Assembly: GCA_000406005.1 (NCBI GenBank)
Contig: ASZN01000008.1
Location: forward strand, 87,899-151,898
Direction: 5' to 3'
From: Candidatus Poribacteria bacterium WGA-3G
Lineage (GTDB): Bacteria; Poribacteria; WGA-4E; WGA-3G
DNA: 64,000 nt
Both the position numbers and the translations under genes were made by a program. Every line of letters starts with the position of its first letter. Positions within the stretch are counted from its first letter, which is position 1. Below the pieces are notes generated by a model. The model saw nothing but the letters and a program-made list of their open reading frames with translations. It had not been told where the DNA came from and ran no database searches. This document shows positions 44,762-53,427 of this stretch, piece by piece.

Positions 44762-46354
44762 TCAAGGACGTTCCTGTACTACAGGAATGATGTAACTCCG
44801 AATCGTTAATCCGTCTATTGCCTCTGTCTCTGTGCGTTTCTCCGGCTGCTCGCGATGATCGAACACCACGTAGTACCCATCCGTTACACCTTCCGTAGCG
44901 AGATACGTGGCGAGTTGCTTTTTGCCTTGAGTATAGTGCCGTTCGCTTCTCCAAATCTTCGTTTCAACGATGTGTTTTTGCTGATTGTGAAGAACGATCA
45001 GGTCCATCCTGCCGCGTCCTGTTGGGACTTCCATATACATTGCTGCGTTCACACTGGTAACGAATTGATCAAGGTAGGCAAAGAGGAGATGCTGTCCGAT
45101 GAATTCTTGGGGTGTATCGGGTACTTGCAGGATCCTGAACCCTGCACGGGCAATAAAATCTTGGAAGTTATCTAAGAGCAGTTCCATCTGAATTTGTCCG
45201 GTGTCGTTAAGGTACTGAAATCCGTCGGTGTTTTCAGGGAAGTAGTCGCGCTCCAATCCGTTGATTATCGGTTTGAATGCTTGTATGATTCGGTACAGGT
45301 AAATCGGATTGACAATCTCACATTTTCTGTCGGTTCCTCTGGTGATGACACCATACGTAGCGAGTTCGTTGATAATATCATTATCAAGGTTGAATCGCAT
45401 GCTGTCTTCATAAGAGACGATTTGCATGAGTATGGTTTCAAAACGTCGGTCTTTACGGATATTAGTCAGGAGATGCTCAATGTTAGTGTTCCGTTCCTCC
45501 AAAAGTTGTCCGCGCGCTTCTGAAAAGTGTGTGATTGTAAGTATTTCGGTTTTGGGAATGTCCATCTCCTCTGTAAGTATCTGCGCGAATCGGTTGACGA
45601 GGAAGGGTTGTCCACCTGTCTGTTTGTGGATGGATTCAATGACTGCTGGGTCGAAAGCTTGTCCGACCTCAGTGGTGTATTGTCCGAGCAGCTCTTGCAC
45701 TTGGGCAAGCGTGAAGTTGGGCAGCGCGAAATCGTCCTGGATATTGAAGGGAGAGACGGAGCGATCATAGTCAAGTTGTGTGATGTTCTTGACTCCGACA
45801 ATTCCGAGGCTGTGCGGACATTGGCGTGTAGTATCTGCGATATAAGTATGTCGAAAGGCGTGCAGAAACCCCTTCAGGGCAGATGTTGGGATGCCATCAA
45901 ACTCGTCGATGATGAGGATAACTTTCTGCCAATTTTCCCCATCTTTCAGGAAACGCTGAATTTGTTCAAAGAATTCCATCATTGACAAATGGTTGGTTAT
46001 CTGAGCATTGTCGAGAAAATGCTTTAATGCTTCGTTGGGTGTCTCCCCGCGTCTTTGGTAAACGCGTTCAATTTCCTTGCAAATCTGTTTAGTGAGGAAC
46101 TCGTAAAATTCGGAACGACTGCAGTCTACATATATCTCAAAATTGAGTTGAATGGGAAAATAGGTTAGGTCTTCGGACGTAAGTGCTGCGGCGGCGCGTT
46201 GGAAAAAGGTCGTTTTGCCGGTTTGTCGGGGGGCAAAAATGACGATATAACGTCCCTCTTCGACGCGCTTAATGAACTCAGTGAGTTCTGCTGTGCGAGG
46301 GACAATATAGTGTTGTTCGGGGTTGACGGGTCCCTGTGTGCCAAATCTTCTCAT
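44762..46354 (-). CDS. AAA-like ATPase with C-terminal PD-(D/E)xK nuclease domain
   Basis: 530 residues. Walker A is APRQTGKTTF (41-50), Walker B is KVILIIDEFD (about 144-153), followed by winged-helix-like LPNFTLAQVQELLGQY and GGQPFLVNRFAQIL. The C-terminus (about 450-500) has GRGRMDLIVLHNQQKHIVE and TKIWRSERH, a D...ExK nuclease core. This is the AAA_14/AAA_35-type superfamily of putative mobile or defence proteins. It is bracketed by two copies of the enolase gene's 3' end, which suggests arrival as a unit. Confidence 0.85.
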   Translation of the reverse strand: MRRFGTQGPVNPEQHYIVPRTAELTEFIKRVEEGRYIVIFAPRQTGKTTFFQRAAAALTSEDLTYFPIQLNFEIYVDCSRSEFYEFLTKQICKEIERVYQRRGETPNEALKHFLDNAQITNHLSMMEFFEQIQRFLKDGENWQKVILIIDEFDGIPTSALKGFLHAFRHTYIADTTRQCPHSLGIVGVKNITQLDYDRSVSPFNIQDDFALPNFTLAQVQELLGQYTTEVGQAFDPAVIESIHKQTGGQPFLVNRFAQILTEEMDIPKTEILTITHFSEARGQLLEERNTNIEHLLTNIRKDRRFETILMQIVSYEDSMRFNLDNDIINELATYGVITRGTDRKCEIVNPIYLYRIIQAFKPIINGLERDYFPENTDGFQYLNDTGQIQMELLLDNFQDFIARAGFRILQVPDTPQEFIGQHLLFAYLDQFVTSVNAAMYMEVPTGRGRMDLIVLHNQQKHIVETKIWRSERHYTQGKKQLATYLATEGVTDGYYVVFDHREQPEKRTETEAIDGLTIRSYIIPVVQERP

Positions 46355-46499
46355 TTGCTATCCCACTCCATTAGTCGTTGTCCATTGCTGTGTTTACTGG
46401 CATTGGAAAAACCGATAAACATCTCCGTAACCTATCCTTAAAATAATACGACATTTGGAAAGGAGAATCAAGAGGAAAGTATGCCCAAAATAGGGTGCC

Positions 46500-46640
46500 G
46501 TTGAATCAGACGGGATGGTTCGGGTGAAAGAGCTTCCGGGACTCGGTGTGCGCGTGGATACGGAAGCCGTTCGTCCGTATCTGGCTCCGGTTCGGATTGA
46601 GATTGGAGTGGAAACGGTTTTTGAACAAACGCCGCTTTAG
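46500..46640 (+). pseudogene. Second copy of the enolase-family gene 3' end
   Basis: 141 bases encoding 46 residues plus stop: VESDGMVRVKELPGLGVRVD and so on, ending VFEQTPL. The same stretch at 44598-44738 ends VFEQGSL. The copies differ at about 20 of 141 positions. Similarity starts abruptly at GCC before GTTGAATC and stops at the TAG. No promoter or ATG; it is a non-functional fragment. Confidence 0.88.
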
Positions 46641-46660
46641 GAAAAGTAATCTCCATTCCG

Positions 46661-47287
46661 CTATATCTTCGCTTTCACGGCTTCATCAACCAGTTTTCTT
46701 AACTCTATGCCTCTGGCTTTATATGAGATTACTTTACCTTCCCTGTCAATAAGCCACAACGATGGTATACCACGAATTTGGAACAGTTTTTTAAGAGGTC
46801 CATCCTGACCATCACAAATCTGTCGCCACGGTAGCTCACATTCTTTGAGAAAATCGCGTACTTCAGACGCATCGTTGTAAAGATTTATCCCAATTACAAC
46901 AAATCCCATATCTTTATGGGTATCATATATCTTTTTCACGTTCGGCATTTCCGCGATACAAGGTCCACACCAAGTTGCCCAAAAGTCAAGCAGCACTACC
47001 TTTCCTCGATAATCCTTGAGCGCAATCGGATTACCATTACTATCTGTTAATGAGAAGTCAGGCGCGGGTTTTCCAATCATCTCTAACTTTGAATCTGCTT
47101 TGAGAAAATACGCTTTTGATAGTTCAGTGTTCCCTGTGTCTTCATGAATCATAGCGATTTCTCTGAAGATACTTCGGATAAACGGGTTTTCCTTTTCAGT
47201 CTTTTCAAGGTGTTGTAGAAGTTGAAGTGCCTCCTCATGCTTACTGACGATCTTAAGCATTTCAACAAGCGTCCAAAGTTCCTCCAT
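46661..47287 (-). CDS. TlpA/ResA-like thioredoxin-fold protein, no signal peptide
   Basis: 208 residues. APDFSLTDSNGNPIALKDYR, VVLLDFWATWCGPCIAEMPN with the redox CxxC, and GIPSLWLIDREGKVI with the cis-Pro give a complete thioredoxin domain (about 75-205). Residues 1-70 are TPR-like helices. Family members normally have a signal peptide or lipobox; here none is seen, so either the protein is cytosolic or a longer ancestor lost its N-terminus. Confidence 0.85.
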   Translation of the reverse strand: MEELWTLVEMLKIVSKHEEALQLLQHLEKTEKENPFIRSIFREIAMIHEDTGNTELSKAYFLKADSKLEMIGKPAPDFSLTDSNGNPIALKDYRGKVVLLDFWATWCGPCIAEMPNVKKIYDTHKDMGFVVIGINLYNDASEVRDFLKECELPWRQICDGQDGPLKKLFQIRGIPSLWLIDREGKVISYKARGIELRKLVDEAVKAKI

Positions 47288-47402
47288 TATGTGATGTTTA
47301 GGTTGAAATAGTTAAAAGTGATTGGACGAAAATAAACCACTCTCGACAAACTTACATTTTCGTTATTACACATCAATGGATGCACTTCTGGGCACAAAAA
47401 TA

Positions 47403-47426
47403 GGGAAAGGCTGTTAAGCCTTTCCC
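47403..47426 (-). terminator. Rho-independent terminator of the WD40 gene
   Basis: GGGAAAGGCT, loop GTTA, AGCCTTTCCC: a perfect 10-base stem, 26 bases after the WD40 stop. On the minus strand it is followed by TATTTTTG. On the plus strand TGAAAAAATT follows, so it acts for the minus strand. Confidence 0.9.
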
Positions 47427-47452
47427 TGAAAAAATTTAATGCTTAAAGCAGG

Positions 47453-50008
47453 TTACTTGCGTATTAACATTTTGCGCGTGGCAGTGAAATTGCCTGCGGT
47501 GAGTGTGTAGAAGTAGATGCCACTCGCAACAGATTCACCAAGATCATTTCTGCCGTCCCAATATGCTGCGCGGCTACGATTCTGATACGTACCCGCCGGT
47601 TGATGCCCTAATGCCAAGGTTCGGACGACTGCTCCGTTCGCTGCATAGATCGTCAATGCTACCTCTGCAGGTGCTGCTAACTGATAGGGTATCCATGTTT
47701 CAGGATTGAACGGATTCGGGTAGTTGGCGAGCAGTGCGGTTGTTTGCGGTGTCAGCGATTCCAAAATCTGTTCCAGTACCTGAATGCCGCGCTGATATGA
47801 AATCATATCGGATGCTGTAGTTTGGATACTTTGTGATGCGCCTCGTTTTGCGAGACTTAACCACTGCTCCACTTGCACGGCTGACAATGAATGGACAGAA
47901 GGTGCGCCTGTAGCGTTCCCGATGGCATTCGCAGCCATGAGAATATCCTGAATGTTGACCTCGCCATCTCCGTTCAGGTCAGCACCGTTCTCACCAGCTT
48001 CGCCGAAACTCGCTGCAATCAGCACTATATCTTGGATATTGACCATACCGTCACCATTGATGTCGCCCACGACTTCGGTGGCAACCATCAGGTCGGGAAA
48101 TGCCCATAAGAGGACCGTGCCATCGAAACTTCCACTGGCGATCGTGCTGCCATCAGGGCTGACGGCGACACTCGTGATGGAATAGGTATGTCCGTCAAGC
48201 GTTCTGAGCTGTTCGCCGGTGTCAATGTTCCACAAACGGATGGTTCTGTCGTAACTTCCACTAACAAGCACTTTAGCATCAGGACTAAAAACAATACTGG
48301 TAGCATTTGCGGGAAGGTCTGTAGGTACCTCGCCTGTCAATTCTTCTGGTGCATCTACCGGTACTTCGCGCTCAATAGGTCTACGAAATGTTTGTAGAAA
48401 TTCTGCCGTGGCAACATCCCATAAGGAGACCGTGTCGCCGCCGCCACTGGCAAGCCTGGTGCCATCAGGACTGAACGCAACTGCCCAAACATCATCTTCG
48501 TGTTCGCTGATGGTGTGTATGGCATCGCGTGTTTCGAGGTCCCACAAGATAATTTTATCGTCGCGACTGCCGCTGGCCAGCATTGTGCCATCGGGGCTAA
48601 ACGCGAGCGTCTCAACGCCAGCCTCATGCTCCCACAACCCTCCGATGTACTGACCTTCGGCAACATCCCATAAACGGATGCTGTCGTCCTCACTGCCACT
48701 GGCGAGAATACTTCCATCTGGACTGAAGGCAAGACTTATCAGATAGGAGTAGTGTCCTCTGAGTGTCTTTATGTGTTCGCCCGTAATAGCATCCCATAAA
48801 CGGACAGTGTTGTCTTGACTGCCACTTGCGAGCGTTCTGCCATCAGGCGCGAAGACAACAACGTCAACATCATCTTGGTGTCCAATGAGGGTATGGCGAA
48901 GTTTGCCGGTGTCAGCGTCCCAAAGGCGGATGGTTTTGTCCCAACTCCGCGTGGCAAGGATACTTCCATCAGCATTAAATGTAACACTCAGGACAGCATC
49001 CGTGTGTCCCGTGATGGTTTTCAAATGTCTGCCCGTGCCAGGTTCCCAGAAACGAATAGACGCATCCCAGGCACCAGTAGCGAGGGTATTTCCATCCGGT
49101 GTGAAAGCAACACTATAGACATCAGCGGTGTGTGCATTGATTGTGTGTAGGAGGTCGCCTGTGTCGGCATCCCACAATCGGACGGTATCGTCTTCACCGG
49201 CACTGACGAGAATACTACCGTCAGGACTATACTTCATATCGTAGATATAGGATGTATGTCGAGTGAGCGTCTGCTTAACCGTCCATGTGGCGGTATCCCA
49301 TAGATAGATAACGGCATTCAAATCACCGCTTGCGAGGGTCGCACCATCAGGGCTGAGTGCAACACTGGCGACGTTATCTCGATGTTCTTCAAGGGTTTGC
49401 TGTAGTGCCCCCGTGGTAACATCCCATATACCGATGGTATCGTCTCGACTTGCGCTGATGAGCGTGTTACCATCACCGCTGAAAACGAGGCTACTGACGC
49501 CTTCGGTGTGGCCCTCAAGCGTTTTCAAGAGTTCTCCGGTTTCGGGATTCCATAGACGTATCGTATCATCTCTGCTGCCACTGGCGAGGATGGACCCATC
49601 AGGACTGAAAACGAGGCTGCGGACACTCCTTCTGTGTTCAGCGAGGGTGTGCAAGACTTCACCGGTTTCAGGGTTCCACAAGTGGATAGAGCCGTTCGCG
49701 CTTCCACCGGCGAGTATATTTCCATCAGGGGAATACGCCAGTGCTGAAACGCCATATCCGTTGGCGGTAAAGAGGGCAATTTCTTCGTCGGTAACGGTAT
49801 CGTAAATCCAAACGCCGAGTGCACCTGCGGCGGCAAGCCGTGTGCCATCAGGGGAATACTGAATTTCATATAACCAGCCTTTACCGAGTCGCGCGGTGGC
49901 ACCTTCGGGCAGATGCCATTGTGGTGAATCTTGGGCAAAACTATTGTAAGAAAAAAATAGAGCCGTTAAACAGAAAACAGTTAGTATGGACGAAAATATA
50001 GTTTTCAT
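47453..50008 (-). CDS. Secreted WD40 protein with dockerin repeats and FlgD-like C-terminus
   Basis: 851 residues. Signal peptide 1-25 (cleavage near SFAQ). Fourteen WD40 repeats fill about 40-640 (each ending near IRLWD), enough for two seven-bladed propellers. Then come two dockerin-like EF repeats (DINGDGMVNIQDI, DLNGDGEVNIQDI, about 655-705), and a C-terminal FlgD-like Ig domain (NYPNPFNPETWIPYQL, YFYTLTAGNFTATRKMLI) of the kind used as a sorting signal. Probably surface-exposed or secreted, binding partners unknown. Followed by a strong terminator. Confidence 0.92.
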   Translation of the reverse strand: MKTIFSSILTVFCLTALFFSYNSFAQDSPQWHLPEGATARLGKGWLYEIQYSPDGTRLAAAGALGVWIYDTVTDEEIALFTANGYGVSALAYSPDGNILAGGSANGSIHLWNPETGEVLHTLAEHRRSVRSLVFSPDGSILASGSRDDTIRLWNPETGELLKTLEGHTEGVSSLVFSGDGNTLISASRDDTIGIWDVTTGALQQTLEEHRDNVASVALSPDGATLASGDLNAVIYLWDTATWTVKQTLTRHTSYIYDMKYSPDGSILVSAGEDDTVRLWDADTGDLLHTINAHTADVYSVAFTPDGNTLATGAWDASIRFWEPGTGRHLKTITGHTDAVLSVTFNADGSILATRSWDKTIRLWDADTGKLRHTLIGHQDDVDVVVFAPDGRTLASGSQDNTVRLWDAITGEHIKTLRGHYSYLISLAFSPDGSILASGSEDDSIRLWDVAEGQYIGGLWEHEAGVETLAFSPDGTMLASGSRDDKIILWDLETRDAIHTISEHEDDVWAVAFSPDGTRLASGGGDTVSLWDVATAEFLQTFRRPIEREVPVDAPEELTGEVPTDLPANATSIVFSPDAKVLVSGSYDRTIRLWNIDTGEQLRTLDGHTYSITSVAVSPDGSTIASGSFDGTVLLWAFPDLMVATEVVGDINGDGMVNIQDIVLIAASFGEAGENGADLNGDGEVNIQDILMAANAIGNATGAPSVHSLSAVQVEQWLSLAKRGASQSIQTTASDMISYQRGIQVLEQILESLTPQTTALLANYPNPFNPETWIPYQLAAPAEVALTIYAANGAVVRTLALGHQPAGTYQNRSRAAYWDGRNDLGESVASGIYFYTLTAGNFTATRKMLIRK

Positions 50009-50094
50009 AAATTCTCCTATTTCTACAAATGGGGTTGCCGACTTTCGGCAACTCTAATGTAGGTATGATTGGAACATAGCGATCCGCATGCCAG

Positions 50095-50116
50095 AAGCGC
50101 AATGAATTGCGCGACG
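50095..50116. repeat. REP-like palindrome GCGCAATGAATTGCGC
   Basis: GCGCAATGAATTGCGC followed by GACGACGAACCGG; matches the 22345 family in stem layout, but with GTCG in place of GTAG at the head. Confidence 0.6.
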
Positions 50117-50161
50117 ACGAACCGGAATTTGTTCTTGAGGAACGGTTTTTCAGAAATGTTA

Positions 50162-51217
50162 TTAGAATTCGCCAGCGACAGAGATGCGTTGTGAACCGCC
50201 AAGGGTGTGGGTATTGAAAGCGTAGTTGATGAAGAACGCCATGGCATTTACCTTAACGCGGAGTCCCGCCCCTGCAGACAGTCCCTGTCCATTCCATCCC
50301 CCGCGGAGTGCGACGGTGTCAAAGAGCCAGTATTCTGCGCCTACACGTGATATAATCCCGCCACTATCGCTGCCTTCTTCGAGATCTGCCTGATCGGTTT
50401 CAAAATCTACCCCGATCGCCCCTTTACCGAGGCGTGGCACTCTGAAGTGGTAGGCAGTACCGAATCGGAATCGTCGAGTGCGGGTGAATGTTGGTGTTTC
50501 AGGCGTATCCCATCGGATCTGTGTGCCTGTGGCATCGATTAACATTACACCGACTCGGAGTCCGTCGTAAGGTTCTGCGATTACCGCGATGTCGATACCG
50601 AAACCGGTGCCACTGTTTTCAAAGATGGCTTGGTTGAGGAGTTTGAGGTTCCCACCAACGGCTACCATCGAATGAACCTGTCGCGCGTAAGAGACAAGCA
50701 AGGCGTTGTCGGTGTTACTGAAGTATTCTGCGATTTCGGGTTTATCGATATAGAGTTCACCGTCATCTTTAACACCGTTGCCGTTTTTGTCTTGAAAATC
50801 ACCAAGGATACCGTTGTTGTTGATGTCTATGAAGGTCGTGCGCGGTATATCGTCAACACCGAGGCGTATCCAACTGACACCGATGCTGCCGATATCCTCA
50901 ATTTGATAGACGTAGTTGAGGAAATTGTATGAGACCAACCCTCTGCTGAGCCAACTGCCGTCTCCGGTGCTAAAGGTATCGGAATACATGGCTGAGAAGC
51001 TATGTTTCTTGACTTTGGTAAGTCCTGCTGGGTTCCAATAGGTAGCGGTAGCGTCGTCAGCAATAGCGACGAACGCGCTTCCCATTCCGAGTGCGCGTGC
51101 GCCTACACCGTGGCTAAGAAATTCGGCGGCGTGTGCGCCTTCGTCTGCTGCTTTGACGGCTGTGGGTAAAATGAGGCTCGCTATTAGAACAGAAAAATAA
51201 AAGAGTCGTGTTTTCAT
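50162..51217 (-). CDS. PorV/PorQ-family outer-membrane beta-barrel protein
   Basis: 351 residues: signal peptide (cleavage near VKAA), then FLSHGVGARALGMGSAFVAI and DDATATYWNPAGLTKV, the signature of the UPF0164/PorV family, and alternating strands ending with a hydrophobic-aromatic terminus (RISVAGEF). Residues about 115-140 carry an Asp-rich calcium-like loop (DINNNGILGDFQDKNGNG). PorV shuttles FlgD/T9SS-type cargo in Bacteroidetes; its position next to a protein with such a C-terminus is suggestive. Confidence 0.85.
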   Translation of the reverse strand: MKTRLFYFSVLIASLILPTAVKAADEGAHAAEFLSHGVGARALGMGSAFVAIADDATATYWNPAGLTKVKKHSFSAMYSDTFSTGDGSWLSRGLVSYNFLNYVYQIEDIGSIGVSWIRLGVDDIPRTTFIDINNNGILGDFQDKNGNGVKDDGELYIDKPEIAEYFSNTDNALLVSYARQVHSMVAVGGNLKLLNQAIFENSGTGFGIDIAVIAEPYDGLRVGVMLIDATGTQIRWDTPETPTFTRTRRFRFGTAYHFRVPRLGKGAIGVDFETDQADLEEGSDSGGIISRVGAEYWLFDTVALRGGWNGQGLSAGAGLRVKVNAMAFFINYAFNTHTLGGSQRISVAGEF

Positions 51218-51288
51218 GATAATACCTTATTGGCTTTCAAATGCGTGTGCTTATAGCGTGCGGTGCTGTATGGAAAAAGGTTCGGTTT

Positions 51289-53250
51289 TTAACCGGGTGC
51301 GAAGTCGTAGATCGGTGCACGGATGATGACGCTCAAGACGCTCCAGAACGCGCCTACGCAGTATTCACCGAGGATGACACCGAAGAAGAAGAAAACCATT
51401 GTTCGATACGTGCTGGGTCCTCCGAATCGGAGTGCGAACCATTTGAGGATACTGCTAATAACGAGGCAACTCCAGAAATAACCGACCCCGAACGTCATGG
51501 AGATCGGGTATCCTGCTGGGTGGAGGGGCCACCAGATGAAGCGCATCCGCATGAACATCAGGAGGAAGGTGAATCCCATGCCGCCTGCCATAAATCCCAT
51601 TGCAGGGATATCCGGGTCGCGCGGGAAAGCGAACAGACCCGCGAGCCAACCGAATTGACCGATATGTCCGACTGAGGGGCCGACACCACCGCCTGCACCT
51701 GTGACTGCGCCCCCGAGACGGTACAGTTCACTCAGCGTCGCCCAGAACGAAGCGAGAGAACCGAGAACGAGAGCGATAACCATTGCCAGAACGAGCCGTT
51801 TTGTGTTCATATTTGCGCGTTCTGCCATCTTGAAGGCTTCAAGTTGATGGGGCATGATGTGTTCGCGGTAGCCGCGTCCGCTGAAGAACCAGAAGTATGG
51901 AAAGACCGTCAGATTGTTCGGTCCGATGCGTCGCGTCCCAAGGATATTGACTAAGAACTGCTGCGCATTACACATCCCTGCCATTTCATGTGCGGGTGGC
52001 CCGAGTTCCGCTCGGACACGCGTAATGGCTATTGAGATGGCATAGAAGAACGCGAAGAAGGGGAGAATAATCGGGAGTGTCATACCGGCGTGCAGGCAAA
52101 ACCAGATAATATAGAGGGTGGAGAGAACAATAAGCAGGAGTGATGTCCTGTAACGGATAGGCTCCTGTGAGTCGTCAATACCGCCGGACATGCCGAAGAT
52201 CGTACGGACAACATTGACGAGATGTCTGCGGGTCACGAGCAAGGCGATGACAAAGATCGCCATCCAACCGCCGATGGATTGTTCACTGCCGTAAGGGAAG
52301 GGTGCCGGGATCCCGACTGCGCTGCCGAAGACGCGCTGTGCCTTCTCAAAGAGGTAGAAGAACCAGAGCGAGAAAGAGAGGTCCAAGGGTAATAGGAACC
52401 CCAAACCGATGACAAACGGGTAAAGTGGGACAGGGATATTGCCGACTGCATTCCACGGTTTTTCCGTGAAGAAAGTGCCCCAATTACGGGCATTGTGTCG
52501 GACACTGAAGTCCGGTAGTACAGGGAAGAAATGCGCTAAGCCGTGCCAGATATTCAGGAGTGCTGCAGCGATGAACCCGTACCAGAGGATCCGATTTCGG
52601 AACAGTTGTGCTGTACCGCCGCCTTCCGTAATTGCCATTGGGAGTTGGATGATCGGATATGCGAGTTTCTCGTGTTCTGTCCACTGTTTCCGAATTAAGA
52701 CATTCAAGCAAATCATGATAGTGCCGAGCGCGAGAATAAAGGATGTCCACCACAATGTCGGTCCTATCCATGCGCCGCCGATTTTAGCGTTGTAAAACGG
52801 CGTGTTGCCTTCATAAAATCCACGGATAATCTCTCTATCTGCGACGACAAGGTGCTGCGGGATGTAGCTGTGGAACATGTCTGCCCAGTCGTTTTCAAGC
52901 GTTGCGAACCAGAATGCGTGAGGGAGTGCGGGGATCGTCAAGGCCAAGGTATCGTGTCCTGCCAAGCCTGAGGCGATAGAGAGCATGGCATAAATGGTAA
53001 TCATCTCGCCTTGTGTCAACGCTGCACGCGGGATGGTCCGCTTCAGGAAAAGGTTGATCAAGATGAGGAAAAAGATATTGAGAACGACATTCCAGAAGAG
53101 GGAAATAGTCGTTGGGTGTCCGGAGTGCCAGACGCACTCTACCTCAATGACCCAAAAGACATTAGGTGGGATTAGGAGGATACCGATAAGTATGGCACGC
53201 CATGTGACACCGGATGCTCGGTGTTGGTCTTGCTCGTTTGGATTTTGCAC
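51289..53250 (-). CDS. DUF6785/DUF6784-like membrane protein, copy 3
   Basis: 653 residues with the family landmarks of the tandem pair at 27172-31310: GVTWRAILIGILLIPPNVFW, AGHDTLALTIPALPHAFWFA, PLDLSFSLWFFYLFEKAQR, ITRVRAELGPPAHEM and PLHPAGYPISMTFGVG. Much more divergent than copies 1 and 2 are from each other. Located between the PorV-like gene and the TTATCAG repeat element. Confidence 0.75.
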   Translation of the reverse strand: MQNPNEQDQHRASGVTWRAILIGILLIPPNVFWVIEVECVWHSGHPTTISLFWNVVLNIFFLILINLFLKRTIPRAALTQGEMITIYAMLSIASGLAGHDTLALTIPALPHAFWFATLENDWADMFHSYIPQHLVVADREIIRGFYEGNTPFYNAKIGGAWIGPTLWWTSFILALGTIMICLNVLIRKQWTEHEKLAYPIIQLPMAITEGGGTAQLFRNRILWYGFIAAALLNIWHGLAHFFPVLPDFSVRHNARNWGTFFTEKPWNAVGNIPVPLYPFVIGLGFLLPLDLSFSLWFFYLFEKAQRVFGSAVGIPAPFPYGSEQSIGGWMAIFVIALLVTRRHLVNVVRTIFGMSGGIDDSQEPIRYRTSLLLIVLSTLYIIWFCLHAGMTLPIILPFFAFFYAISIAITRVRAELGPPAHEMAGMCNAQQFLVNILGTRRIGPNNLTVFPYFWFFSGRGYREHIMPHQLEAFKMAERANMNTKRLVLAMVIALVLGSLASFWATLSELYRLGGAVTGAGGGVGPSVGHIGQFGWLAGLFAFPRDPDIPAMGFMAGGMGFTFLLMFMRMRFIWWPLHPAGYPISMTFGVGYFWSCLVISSILKWFALRFGGPSTYRTMVFFFFGVILGEYCVGAFWSVLSVIIRAPIYDFAPG

Positions 53251-53266
53251 AATCTATTTTTCTCTT

Positions 53267-53425
53267 AGTTATCAGTTATCAGTTATTAGTTACAAGGAAC
53301 TTGTGTTACTGAACATCTTCTTGACTGTTTGTGTCCGAATAGCGGAACGGGAGTTACCAACAGATAGAGGGTTACCAGAAACCAGACCGATAACTGAAAG
53401 CGAAGCGAACTGATAACTGATAACC
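53267..53425. mobile_element. Element bounded by TTATCAG inverted repeats
   Basis: AGTTATCAGTTATCAGTTA at 53267-53285 and GAACTGATAACTGATAACC at 53407-53425. The interior has no gene. The seven-base period TATCAGT is typical of a small palindromic repeat family; weaker traces lie near 8905, 20370 and 26195. Confidence 0.7.
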
Positions 53426-53427
53426 AT

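Noticed and set aside
51241..51675. 144-residue acidic open frame opposite the third DUF6785-like gene
   Set aside because: Its composition mirrors the antisense of a membrane protein gene; no ribosome site or family.
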